Below are positions 16,617 through 24,557 of a DNA stretch of 64,000 bases, piece after piece. Numbering within the stretch: position 1 is the first letter of the stretch; each line of letters opens with the position of its first letter. Origin of the DNA: Paracoccaceae bacterium (GTDB lineage: Bacteria > Pseudomonadota > Alphaproteobacteria > Rhodobacterales > Rhodobacteraceae); assembly GCA_026989055.1 (NCBI GenBank), contig JALSKC010000061.1, positions 62,001 to 126,000 of the forward strand, given 5' to 3'. The notes below the pieces were generated by a model. The model searched no databases. It was not told where the DNA came from and saw only the letters and a list, made by a program, of their open reading frames with translations. The position numbers and the translations under genes were made by a program.

Positions 16617-17594
16617 TCAGCCGCCGCCGATCAACGCCCCGGCAGCGAACACCAGCGCACCGCCCAGAACCACCTGGAAGGTGGCACGCAGGAAAGGCGT
16701 TTCCATGAAACGGTTCTGGATCCAGACGATCGCCCAGAGCTCGATGAACACCACGATGATGGCGATGATCGTTGCCGTCCAGAAATCGGATATCAGGTAG
16801 GGCAGCGCATGTCCCAGCCCGCCCACGGTCGTCATCACCCCCGAGGACAGGCCGCGCTTGAAGGGCGAACCGCGCCCGGAAAGCACCCCGTCGTCAGAGG
16901 CCGCCTCGGTGAAGCCCATGGAAATGCCCGCCCCTATGGAAGCGGCCAGCCCGACCAGAAAGGTGGTGTGCGTGTCCTGCGTGGCGAAGGCGGTGGCGAA
17001 GATCGGCGCAAGCGTCGAAACGGAGCCGTCCATCAGCCCGGCCAGCCCCGGCTGCACCCAGGTCAGCACGAACTGGCGGCGCGCCTCGCGGTCTTCGCGC
17101 GCCCTGGTATCCGGATCGAGCAGGCTTTCCTCGAGCTCGTTCGCCCTGGCCTGGTGGCCGGCCTCGGCCGCCGCCAGATCGCCCAGGAGCCTGCGGGTGT
17201 CGGCATCGGCCGTGCGCTCGGCAGCCCGGCGGTAGAACCGCTCGGCATCGCGCTCCATCGCCTCGGCCTCGGCACGGATGCGCTCCAGCGTCATGTTCTC
17301 CATCAGCCAGACCGGGCGGCGGGCGTAGAAGCCCGAAACATGCTCGCGCCGGATCAGCGGAATCACCTCGCCGAAGCGCTGCTTGTGCAGTTCGATCAGG
17401 CTGCGCCGGTGCGCGTCTTCCTCGGCTGCCATCGCGTCGAATATCCGCGCGGATTCCGGATAGTCCCGGCGCAGCCTTTCCGCATACTGCCGGTAGATCC
17501 GGGCGTCGTCCTCCTCGGAGGAAATCGCCAGCGCCAGGATCTCCTGCTCGCTCAGATCCGCAAACCTCTTCCTGCTCGTCACACCCGGAATCAT
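16617..17594 (-). CDS. mbfA: membrane-bound ferritin MbfA (rubrerythrin-VIT1 fusion)
   Basis: A 325-residue fusion. The N-terminal half is a ferritin/rubrerythrin-like four-helix domain with two di-iron half-sites: SSEEDDARIYRQ with AAEEDAHRR (ExxH), and EAMERDAERFYRRAA with AAEAGHQ. The C-terminal half (from about residue 180) is a CCC1/VIT1-type iron transporter with five helices and the LAGLMDGSVSTLAPIF and SIGAGISMGFTEAASDDG motifs. In Bradyrhizobium and Agrobacterium MbfA exports iron and protects against iron/peroxide stress. GGGGGA precedes the ATG by four bases. A palindrome resembling an Irr box lies just upstream. Confidence 0.93.
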   Translation of the reverse strand: MIPGVTSRKRFADLSEQEILALAISSEEDDARIYRQYAERLRRDYPESARIFDAMAAEEDAHRRSLIELHKQRFGEVIPLIRREHVSGFYARRPVWLMENMTLERIRAEAEAMERDAERFYRRAAERTADADTRRLLGDLAAAEAGHQARANELEESLLDPDTRAREDREARRQFVLTWVQPGLAGLMDGSVSTLAPIFATAFATQDTHTTFLVGLAASIGAGISMGFTEAASDDGVLSGRGSPFKRGLSSGVMTTVGGLGHALPYLISDFWTATIIAIIVVFIELWAIVWIQNRFMETPFLRATFQVVLGGALVFAAGALIGGG

Positions 17595-17605
17595 GGCATC
17601 CCCCG

Positions 17606-17622
17606 TCTGGAACGATCCCAGA
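17606..17622 (-). promoter_or_regulatory. Irr-box-like palindrome upstream of mbfA
   Basis: On the minus strand the site reads TCTGGGATCGTTCCAGA, a 7-3-7 imperfect palindrome ending 12 bases before the mbfA start codon. It matches the rhizobial iron control element TTTAGAA-N3-TTCTAAA at most positions. Upstream on the same strand TTGAAG, a 16-base spacer and TAGTCT form a possible promoter whose -10 overlaps the site, fitting repression. Irr control of mbfA is known in rhizobia; here it is inference. Confidence 0.5.
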
Positions 17623-17657
17623 CTAGGGCGGCCGGCGGGAGCTTCAACCCCTCGTGT

Positions 17658-18371
17658 TCAGTCCAGTCGCCGCACCTCGATCGCGTTGCCCGTCCGCCGC
17701 AGCTCGAACTGCCTGAGCTGGCCGACAAGATCGGAAAGCTTGCGGCAACCGTAGGTGCGGGTGTCGAAATCCGGGTGCGCGGCGGTGATCGTCTGGCCGA
17801 TCAGCCCCAGCGGGAACCATTCGCCTTCCGGGTCCACCTTGTCCATCGCATCGCGGATCAGCCGTGCCGCATCGCCGGGCGCTGCCCCGGGCTTTCCGCC
17901 GGGCTTGCCCTTCGGGCGCGGCTCGGCATCTTCGATGATGTTTTCCAGGAAAATGAACCGGTTGCAGACATTGCGCAGCGATTCCGGCGTCTTGCGTTCG
18001 CCGATGCCGATGACCTCCAGCCCGTTTTCGCGGATCCGCGCCGCGAGCCGGGTGAAGTCGCTGTCCGAGGACACCAGCACGAACCCCTCGAAGCGGCCCG
18101 AATGCAAGATGTCCATGGCGTCGATCACCAGCCCGATGTCGGAAGCGTTCTTGCCGGTGGTGTTCGAGGTTTCCTGGTAGGCGATCAGCCCCAGCGCGCG
18201 CACCTTTTCGCTCCAGGGCTTGAGCCGCCCGCTCGACCAGTCTCCATAGACCCGGCGCAGCGCCGGTTCCCCGAAAGAGGTGATTTCCTTCAGGATCGGT
18301 TCGGCATATTTCGCCGGGATGTTGTCGGCGTCGATCAGAACGGCGAACAGGGGCGGGCGGCGCTCGCTCAT
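17658..18371 (-). CDS. NYN domain protein with C-terminal OST-HTH/LOTUS domain
   Basis: A 237-residue protein. The N-terminal NYN (PIN-like nuclease) domain shows the acidic residues expected for metal binding: VLIDADNIPAKYAEPI (residues 11-26), GKNASDIGLVIDAMDI and VLVSSDSDFTRLAARI. After a Gly/Pro/Lys linker (about 152-165) comes an OST-HTH/LOTUS-like domain (ARLIRDAMDK to LGLIGQTI and CRKLSDLVGQL), an RNA-binding winged helix. Likely an RNase or RNA-binding factor, target unknown. Its ATG overlaps the stop of the ClpP-like gene (ATGA), so the two are translationally coupled. Confidence 0.9.
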   Translation of the reverse strand: MSERRPPLFAVLIDADNIPAKYAEPILKEITSFGEPALRRVYGDWSSGRLKPWSEKVRALGLIAYQETSNTTGKNASDIGLVIDAMDILHSGRFEGFVLVSSDSDFTRLAARIRENGLEVIGIGERKTPESLRNVCNRFIFLENIIEDAEPRPKGKPGGKPGAAPGDAARLIRDAMDKVDPEGEWFPLGLIGQTITAAHPDFDTRTYGCRKLSDLVGQLRQFELRRTGNAIEVRRLD

Positions 18372-18979
18372 TCCGGCAGCTCGTCGGCCGAGGTGATGAC
18401 CCGACCCAGCAGGCCATACTCCAGCGCCTGCTCCGTGTTCAGCCAGAAATCGCGCTGGGTGTCCTCGCGAATGCGCTCCTCGGTCTGGCCGGTGGCGGCG
18501 GCGAACATCCGGTCGAAGCGCTCGCGCATCAGGCGCAGCTGCTCGGCCTGGATCTGCATGTCGGTGGCGGTGCCGCCGATCCCGCCCGAGGGCTGGTGCA
18601 GCAGAAACCGCGTGTTCGGCAGGCAGAAGCGGTTCTCGCGCTCGGCGGCGATGAAGATCAACGCCCCGGCGCTGGCCACCCAGCCCGAGCCGATGGTGCG
18701 CACCGTGGGCCGGATGAAGCGGATCATGTCATGCACCATGTCGCCGCTTTCGACGTGGCCGCCGGGCGAAGAGATGAACAGGTTGATCGGGCCGTCCCCG
18801 TCTTCGGCCAGCGCCAGCAGGTGGGTCACGGTCTTCTGCGCCAGCTTGTCGTCGATCCGCCCGGCGATGATCACGTTGCGGCTCCTGAAGAAGAGGGAGG
18901 CGATCTGCGCCGCGGATTCGTCCCGCTCCGGCGCCTCTTCCTCGCCGCTCATGGCGTCGTTCACGGTGCCGGTCCTCAT
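18368..18979 (-). CDS. ClpP-like serine protease (ClpP family paralogue)
   Basis: A 203-residue ClpP-family protein. The oxyanion segment FISSPGGHVESG, the catalytic Ser in GWVASAGALIF, the His in FLLHQPSGG and the Asp in EDTQRDFWL are all present, so it should be active. An acidic N-terminal extension of about 25 residues (SGEEEAPERDES) replaces the usual axial-loop start, and there is no adjacent clpX, so it is probably a second ClpP rather than the main one. AGGAGG precedes the ATG. It is coupled to the downstream NYN gene; the conserved partner, if any, is unknown. Confidence 0.88.
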   Translation of the reverse strand: MRTGTVNDAMSGEEEAPERDESAAQIASLFFRSRNVIIAGRIDDKLAQKTVTHLLALAEDGDGPINLFISSPGGHVESGDMVHDMIRFIRPTVRTIGSGWVASAGALIFIAAERENRFCLPNTRFLLHQPSGGIGGTATDMQIQAEQLRLMRERFDRMFAAATGQTEERIREDTQRDFWLNTEQALEYGLLGRVITSADELPE

Positions 18980-19024
18980 CGGCTCTCCTCCTCTTCCGAC
19001 TGCTGTTCCGGCTTTCCGGCCGCG

Positions 19025-19061
19025 CCGCCCCTCCCGCCATCAACAGGCGCGGAAGGGGCGG
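19025..19061 (-). terminator. strong hairpin downstream of frmA
   Basis: CCGCCCCT (19025-19032) pairs perfectly with AGGGGCGG (19054-19061), with an inner CGCC/GGCG pair. It lies between the frmA stop and the ClpP-like gene start. It lacks a U-tract, so Rho-independent termination is uncertain. Confidence 0.4.
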
Positions 19062-19082
19062 TATCGTGCCGTCCGGCGCCGC

Positions 19083-20195
19083 TCAGAACTCCACAACCGC
19101 GCGGATCGACTTGCCTTCGTGCATCAGGTCGAACCCCTTGTTGATCTCCTCCAGGCTCAGCTTGTGGGTGATCATCGGGTCGATCTCGATCTTGCCTTCC
19201 ATGTACCAGTCCACGATCTTGGGCACGTCTGTGCGCCCGCGCGCGCCGCCGAAGGCCGTGCCGCGCCAGACCCGCCCGGTCACCAGCTGGAACGGGCGGG
19301 TGGAAATCTCGGCACCGGCCGGCGCCACCCCGATGATGATGCTTTCGCCCCAGCCCTTGTGCGCGCTTTCGAGCGCCGTGCGCATGACATCCACGTTGCC
19401 GGTGGCGTCAAAGGTGTAATCGGCGCCGCCGCCGGTGAGTTCCACCAGATGCGCCACCAGGTCGCCGCTTACCTCGGTCGGGTTGACGAAATCGGTCATG
19501 CCGAACTTCCGGGCCATCTCGACCTTGCCGGGGTTGATGTCCACCCCCACGATCTGGTCGGCGCCCGCCAGCCGCAGCCCCTGGATCACGTTCAGCCCGA
19601 TGCCGCCCAGCCCGAAGACGATGGCGCGGCTGCCGATTTCCACCTTGGCGGTGTTGATCACCGCGCCGATGCCGGTGGTCACCCCGCAGCCGATGTAGCA
19701 GATCTTGTCGAAGGGCGCGTCCTTGCGCACCCTGGCCAGCGCGATTTCCGGCAGCACCGTGTGGTTGGCAAAGGTCGAGCACCCCATGTAATGCAGGATC
19801 GGCGTACCATCGAGCATGGAAAACCGGCTGGTCCCGTCCGGCATCAGCCCCTGGCCCTGGGTGCTGCGGATCGCCTGGCACAGGTTGGTTTTCGGGTTCA
19901 GGCAGTATTCGCATTCGCGGCACTCGGGGGTGTAGAGCGGGATCACGTGATCGCCCGGCTGCACGCTGGTGACGCCCGCGCCCACCTCCAGCACAACGCC
20001 GGCGCCCTCGTGGCCGAGGATCGCCGGGAACAGCCCCTCGGGGTCGGCACCCGAACGCGTGAACTCGTCGGTGTGGCAGATACCTGTCGCCTTGATCTCG
20101 ACCAGAACCTCGCCAGCTTTCGGGCCATCGAGATTGACCTCCATCACCTCAAGCGGCCTGCCTGCTTCAAGTGCTACAGCTGCTCTGGTACGCAT
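19083..20195 (-). CDS. frmA: S-(hydroxymethyl)glutathione dehydrogenase (class III alcohol dehydrogenase)
   Basis: A 370-residue zinc alcohol dehydrogenase that oxidises S-hydroxymethylglutathione to S-formylglutathione, using NAD. The catalytic zinc Cys is in [13 protein letters not shown] with the GHEGAGVV histidine; structural zinc ligands are in [17 protein letters not shown]; the NAD-binding loop is [13 protein letters not shown]. The class III traits ([25 protein letters not shown]) support this over a general alcohol dehydrogenase. With fghA it forms the glutathione-dependent formaldehyde pathway. It is divergent from the DUF2794 gene across a 227-base gap with no recognisable regulatory motif. 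Confidence 0.96.
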   Translation of the reverse strand: MRTRAAVALEAGRPLEVMEVNLDGPKAGEVLVEIKATGICHTDEFTRSGADPEGLFPAILGHEGAGVVLEVGAGVTSVQPGDHVIPLYTPECRECEYCLNPKTNLCQAIRSTQGQGLMPDGTSRFSMLDGTPILHYMGCSTFANHTVLPEIALARVRKDAPFDKICYIGCGVTTGIGAVINTAKVEIGSRAIVFGLGGIGLNVIQGLRLAGADQIVGVDINPGKVEMARKFGMTDFVNPTEVSGDLVAHLVELTGGGADYTFDATGNVDVMRTALESAHKGWGESIIIGVAPAGAEISTRPFQLVTGRVWRGTAFGGARGRTDVPKIVDWYMEGKIEIDPMITHKLSLEEINKGFDLMHEGKSIRAVVEF

Positions 20196-20422
20196 GGTTC
20201 ACCTCCCTGAAAACTGCGCCGAGATTGTGCGAAAGGGCATGGACTTTCAACCGGAAATTCACCCCTGCCCCGCTCTCTCCCAACCGGGGTGATACCCGAT
20301 CGCTCCTCTTTCCGAAGCACCGGCGCCTCCGGCGGGGCGGCCCGGCCGGCGCGGCCTTCCGAACCGGCCGCGGAAGGCGGCATACCCTTGATTCGCTCCG
20401 CCCGAACCGCCACAGTCGGCGC

Positions 20423-20770
20423 ATGAACGCGAAGTTTCCAGGCGCCGCCCCCGCCATTCCCGCAATCCCGGAACATACCACCTTCGACCGGCAGGAGCTC
20501 GGCCAGATCATGGCCCTTTACGGGCGCATGGTGGCTGCCGGGGAATGGCGCGACTACGGCCTGTCCTTCCTGCGCGACACGGCCGTTTTCTCGGTATTCC
20601 GGCGCGCATCCGAACATCCGCTCTACCGGATCGAGAAACATCCGAAACAGCGGCTGAAACAGGGGCAGTATCGGGTCGTCGGCATGGACGGGCGGATCCT
20701 GAAGCGCGGGTCGGACCTGAAAGCCGTCCTGCGGGTGCTCGAACGCAGGCTGATCCGGGTCGTGGAGTGA
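20423..20770 (+). CDS. DUF2794 domain protein
   Basis: A 115-residue protein whose body from FDRQELGQIMALYGRM to VLRRLLE-like helices (LRVLERRLIRVVE) matches the DUF2794 family found in alphaproteobacteria; the central SEHPLYRIEKHPKQRLKQGQYRV is the recognisable core. Function is unknown. The start at 20423 was chosen because the earlier in-frame residues are Arg/Pro-rich and read through the frmA upstream region; the ribosome-binding site is weak. Confidence 0.85.
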   Translation: MNAKFPGAAPAIPAIPEHTTFDRQELGQIMALYGRMVAAGEWRDYGLSFLRDTAVFSVFRRASEHPLYRIEKHPKQRLKQGQYRVVGMDGRILKRGSDLKAVLRVLERRLIRVVE

Positions 20771-20809
20771 ACCGCGGCGGGAATGGCCTCGCGGTTATGG
20801 CCCCGCGGT

Positions 20810-21721
20810 TCAGGAAGGCGCCGGCCAGGGCAGCTCCGGAAACGCCCGCGCGTCTGAAAGCGCCGGCCGTGGGCGCAGAAGCGATGTCGGCTCTCCGCCG
20901 CCAGTGGCCGAGATCCTCGCCCGGATCGCCGCCAGCGGCTCGGAAATCACCGTCATGTGATGCGCATTGGCGTGCACCGCCCGACGGCCATCCAGCATCA
21001 GCGCCACATGCCCTGTCCAGAACAGGAGATCCCCCCGGCGCAGCGCCTCTGCCACCACCGGCGCGGCATCCGGCATCGCTTCCTGCAGGTCGCTGTCGGC
21101 CGGGCAGGGGATGCCGCAGGCCAGAAGCGCCAGCTGCACCAGACCGGAGCAGTCGATCCCCCGGCCGCTGTTGCCGCCCCAGAGATACGGAGCGCCGGTG
21201 AACATCTCCGCCACCGCAGCCGGATCCGGCAGCGGCCGGGCCAGCGGGCGCAGGTGGCAGGCCGGCACGAAACGCCCGTCGGTCAGTCGCAGGAAGCGCC
21301 CCCGCCCGCCGACAACCGCAACCCTGCTGCCGAACGGCAGCCAGCCGCTTTCCGGCGCCGTCGGCTCGGGGCGCTGGCGAAGATGCGTTGCCGGCACCCG
21401 GACGAAATGCGTCGCCGCCACCTCCGCCCCCAGGGCGGAGCGGGCGACATGGCCCGCATAGCCATCCTTTCGCGCCACGCCGAAAACCCTGTCGCCGCGC
21501 TCTTCCAGCACGAGAAACCGCTCGCCGAACAGCAGCTGACGCTGTTGCGGCCCCCCTTCCGGGTCGCGCCAGAGCGTGGCCAGAGGAGCGGCGATGGCAC
21601 GCATCCTGCCGGCCACGAAGCGCCCGGCCTGCACCTTTCCCCGCAAGGACAGATGCGCGACCCGGCCATTGGCAGCCACCAGCCGCGCATCGCCCGCGGT
21701 GCCGTTCGCGGCGGCGCGCAC
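20810..21721 (-). CDS. NlpC/P60 family peptidoglycan hydrolase
   Basis: A 303-residue protein with SH3-like domains in the N-terminal half (about residues 35-160, including RDPEGGPQQRQLLFGERF and HLRQRPEPTAPESGWLPFG) and a C-terminal NlpC/P60 cysteine peptidase domain. The catalytic Cys is in GIDCSGLVQ, the His in TGHVALMLDG, and a further His in VHANAHHMTV. No signal peptide is evident, as often in this alphaproteobacterial group. It starts with GTG three bases after the stop of the M17 peptidase gene, so it is co-transcribed with it. Likely cleaves the stem peptide (gamma-D-Glu-diamino acid bond). Confidence 0.9.
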   Translation of the reverse strand: MRAAANGTAGDARLVAANGRVAHLSLRGKVQAGRFVAGRMRAIAAPLATLWRDPEGGPQQRQLLFGERFLVLEERGDRVFGVARKDGYAGHVARSALGAEVAATHFVRVPATHLRQRPEPTAPESGWLPFGSRVAVVGGRGRFLRLTDGRFVPACHLRPLARPLPDPAAVAEMFTGAPYLWGGNSGRGIDCSGLVQLALLACGIPCPADSDLQEAMPDAAPVVAEALRRGDLLFWTGHVALMLDGRRAVHANAHHMTVISEPLAAIRARISATGGGEPTSLLRPRPALSDARAFPELPWPAPS

Positions 21722-21724
21722 GGC

Positions 21725-23134
21725 TCACGCTCCCAGCAGCGCCGGTATCGCTTCCAGCAGCGCCCGCGCGCCCTGCCCGACCCCGCCCCGCGGCCGCGCC
21801 GGAGCCGGCTTCGGCTGCCAGCCGTAGATGTCGAAATGCAGATAGCGCGGCGTTTCGCTCACGAAGCGGCGCAGGAACAGCGCCGCGGTGATCGAACCCG
21901 CCATTCCCCCCTTCGGCGCATTGTCCAGATCGGCCATGGCCGGCTCGATCAGCTCCTCGTATGGTTCCCAGAAAGGCATCTGCCAGACCGGGTCACGCAC
22001 CTTTTCGGCCGCGGCGCAAAGCGCCCGGGCATCTTCCGGCTTGCTCGCATAGAAGGGGGCGATATCCGGCCCGAGAGCCACCCGCGCCGCGCCGGTGAGC
22101 GTGGCCATCGAGACAAGAAGCTCCGGCCGCTCCACGTCTGCCAGCGCCAGCGCATCGGCCAGCACCAGGCGCCCTTCGGCATCGGTGTTGTTGACCTCCA
22201 CCGTCAGCCCCTTGCGCGAGGTCAGGATGTCCTGCGGGCGGAAGGCCGCGCCGCCGATGGCGTTTTCCGCCGCCGGAATCAGCACCCGCAGCCGCAGCGG
22301 CAGCTCCAGCGCCATGATCATCCTGGCCAGCCCCAGAACCGTTGCCGCCCCGCCCATGTCCTTTTTCATCAGCCCCATAGAATTGCCGGGCTTTATGTTC
22401 AGCCCCCCGGTATCGAAGCAGATTCCCTTGCCGACAAGCGTCAGGCGCGGGCCGCTGTCCCCCCAGCGCAGGTCGATCAGCCGCGGCGGCCGGGCCGCGG
22501 CTCGCCCGACCGCATGGATCAGCGGAAAGCCCTCGGCCAGCGCCTCGCCCGCAGTGACCGACAGCCCGGCGCCGAAGCGGTCTGCCAGCTCGCGCGCGGC
22601 CTCTTCCAGCTCGACCGGCCCCATGAGGTTGGCCGGGGCGTTGATCAGGTCGCGGGTGAGCGCCTCGCCGGCGGCAATCGCCTCCAGGCGGGGCGCATCC
22701 ACCCCTTCCGGCGTCAGCAGGCCCGCAAGCGGGCGTTCTCCGGCCCGGGAATCCTCGCCGCGCCGGCACAGCGCGAACCTGTAGCCGGCCAGAAGCCAGC
22801 CCAGCGCGGCCTCGTCCAGCTCCGGCCCGGCGGGAATTCCCTCCAGCCGATAGGTGACCGGCGGCAGGCCGCCGCGCACCCCGGCCAGCCGGAAGCGGCC
22901 GCGCCGGCGCGCTTCCTCTCCCCCCATGCCGACCGCGGCAAGCGCGAGCCCGCCCTCCGGATCCGGGCAGAGGGCAACCTGCCCGGCATCGGCCCGGAAC
23001 CCGACCGTGCGGAGCCAGCCTGCACAGCGCGCGTCCAGCCTCTCCAGCCAGTCTCCGAGCCGTTCCGGAAACACGGCGATCAGGGGAACGGGGGTGTCGC
23101 ACGGGGGGGCGAACCGCAATGGCATCTCTGGCAT
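21725..23134 (-). CDS. M17 family leucyl aminopeptidase
   Basis: A 469-residue two-zinc aminopeptidase. The C-terminal catalytic half shows GKGICFDTGGLNIKP with metal ligands and KKDMGGAA, the NTDAEGRLVLADAL signature near residue 330, and SMATLTGAARVALG. The N-terminal regulatory half is divergent and about 150 residues long. The start was placed at 23134 where AGGAG lies eight bases upstream, shortening the open frame by 19 residues. It is the first gene of a pair with the NlpC/P60 hydrolase, a combination suited to peptide or murein-peptide recycling. Confidence 0.92.
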   Translation of the reverse strand: MPEMPLRFAPPCDTPVPLIAVFPERLGDWLERLDARCAGWLRTVGFRADAGQVALCPDPEGGLALAAVGMGGEEARRRGRFRLAGVRGGLPPVTYRLEGIPAGPELDEAALGWLLAGYRFALCRRGEDSRAGERPLAGLLTPEGVDAPRLEAIAAGEALTRDLINAPANLMGPVELEEAARELADRFGAGLSVTAGEALAEGFPLIHAVGRAAARPPRLIDLRWGDSGPRLTLVGKGICFDTGGLNIKPGNSMGLMKKDMGGAATVLGLARMIMALELPLRLRVLIPAAENAIGGAAFRPQDILTSRKGLTVEVNNTDAEGRLVLADALALADVERPELLVSMATLTGAARVALGPDIAPFYASKPEDARALCAAAEKVRDPVWQMPFWEPYEELIEPAMADLDNAPKGGMAGSITAALFLRRFVSETPRYLHFDIYGWQPKPAPARPRGGVGQGARALLEAIPALLGA

Positions 23135-23232
23135 GTCGGGCTCCTGTCTGCTGTTCGGGGCGGAGCCTAGCAGCGATCGGCCGCACCGCAAGCACCGGCA
23201 ACGGTCGGGCAGCGACCGGGCAGCCGCCGAAG

Positions 23233-23607
23233 TCAGCCGGACAGGTCCTGGATGTCCCAGATCTCCATCAGGGAAATTTCACCGAGCCGGCCCAGTCGGG
23301 CAACGGTTGCCGCCAGCGCGGCCCCGTCGGAGCGCCGGCACAGGCCCCGCACGTCGCGCGCCACCCGCGCCAGCTCCGGCATGCCCATGCGCATCGCCAG
23401 TTCGTTCACCCGCCCGGCCGCGCTTTCCAGCTCGCAGAGATGGCCCCGCATGTAACCCTTGTGGGCGCGGGCCAGGTGAACGGCCAGTTCTTCCATCGCG
23501 CGCGAGATCAGGTCATCGGCGCCACGCGGCCCCAGCCGGGCCACGATTTCCGCCAGGCGGCGCTTGTCCAGACTGGCGGTTTCCGCCGGCTGCAGTGTCA
23601 CTATCAT
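23233..23607 (-). CDS. small all-helical protein, possibly HPt-like
   Basis: A 124-residue protein starting MIVTLQPAETASLDKRRL and ending WDIQDLSG, a C-terminus I associate with Rhodobacteraceae hypotheticals. Helices such as LISRAMEELAVHLARAH and VNELAMRMGMPELARVARDV give a histidine-phosphotransfer-like look, but no canonical H-x-L-K-G histidine is present at the expected place, so phosphotransfer is doubtful. An upstream ATG (23643) is in frame, but the residues before 23607 look non-conserved. Confidence 0.7.
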   Translation of the reverse strand: MIVTLQPAETASLDKRRLAEIVARLGPRGADDLISRAMEELAVHLARAHKGYMRGHLCELESAAGRVNELAMRMGMPELARVARDVRGLCRRSDGAALAATVARLGRLGEISLMEIWDIQDLSG

Positions 23608-23777
23608 GTCGCTCACCCCGGTCACTGCCGTTGGCGACAGCATTGCCGGGTGATCTCAAGAAAAGGTTTAGCCACCGGGAAAAAAGCTCCGGAAACGGGT
23701 GAAAATGGCTCGAATTCTACCGGGCGCGTCACTAGGTTGCATCCATCGGTCACGACATTCAGCAGGAGGCGGCGCAG

Positions 23778-24428
23778 ATGAAACAGGCCCAGCCATTGCC
23801 GGGTTATCTTGTCCAGCGGTATCATGGCTGGAAGGCGACAGGCTATGCGGAGAACCGGGCCTGGTATCGGCATCTGGCCGAAGAGGGCCAGCATCCGCGG
23901 GCGATGGTGATATCGTGCTGCGATTCACGCGTGCATGTCACCTCGATCTTCGGCGCCGACCAGGGAGAGTTCTTCATCCACCGCAACATCGCCAGCCTGG
24001 TGCCCCCGCATTCGCCCGACGGCGACCACCACGGCACCTCGGCTGCGGTGGAATATGCGGTGACCGCGCTGAAGGTCGCGCATCTGATCGTGATGGGCCA
24101 TTCGGGGTGCGGCGGAGTGAAGGGCTGCCACGACATGTGCTCCGGTCTGGCACCGGAACTCGAGGAAAAGACCAGCTACGTGGGGCGCTGGATGGATATC
24201 CTGCGCCCGGGCTTCGAGCGCGTGGCCGGGATCGAGGATATCGCCGAGAAGCTGGGCGCCCTGGAAAGGCAGGCCGTCCTGACATCGCTGGAAAACCTGA
24301 TGGGCTTTCCCTTCGTCAAGAGTGCGGTCGAGGGCGGCACGCTCACCCTGCACGGGTTGTGGCACGATATCGGCAGCGGCGGGCTGGAATGCTACGACCC
24401 GGCGGCAGATCGTTTCGTGCCGCTCTGA
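23778..24428 (+). CDS. beta-class carbonic anhydrase
   Basis: A 216-residue beta carbonic anhydrase interconverting CO2 and bicarbonate. Zinc ligands are visible: Cys47 and Asp49 in SCCDSRVHV, His108 and Cys111 in MGHSGCGGVKG. HRNIASLVPP and GTSAAVEYAV are further conserved blocks. AGGAGG lies nine bases before the ATG. It is monocistronic and converges on asd. Confidence 0.95.
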   Translation: MKQAQPLPGYLVQRYHGWKATGYAENRAWYRHLAEEGQHPRAMVISCCDSRVHVTSIFGADQGEFFIHRNIASLVPPHSPDGDHHGTSAAVEYAVTALKVAHLIVMGHSGCGGVKGCHDMCSGLAPELEEKTSYVGRWMDILRPGFERVAGIEDIAEKLGALERQAVLTSLENLMGFPFVKSAVEGGTLTLHGLWHDIGSGGLECYDPAADRFVPL

Positions 24429-24526
24429 GCGCCCCGGCTCCGGCCGGGCGCGGGCTCCGGGGGCATGGGCTCCGGGGCGGGCTTTCGCATCCGCGCCCCC
24501 GGCCACCCGTCAGATGGGTGTCAGCA

Positions 24527-24552
24527 GGCAGGCGATGACACGCCCGCCTGCC
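24527..24552 (-). terminator. inverted repeat between convergent carbonic anhydrase and asd genes
   Basis: GGCAGGCG (24527-24534) and CGCCTGCC (24545-24552) form a perfect 8-bp stem with a 10-base loop, five bases past the asd stop codon. There is no U-tract; it may act for either gene. Confidence 0.4.
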
Positions 24553-24557
24553 AGGCA

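Noticed and set aside
14712-20210. Very long open frame (1832 codons) on the plus strand
   Set aside because: It runs antisense through fghA, the AEC permease, mbfA, the NYN and ClpP-like genes and frmA. Its composition is Arg/Pro/Gln/His-rich, and the GC-rich antisense frame lacks stops by chance.
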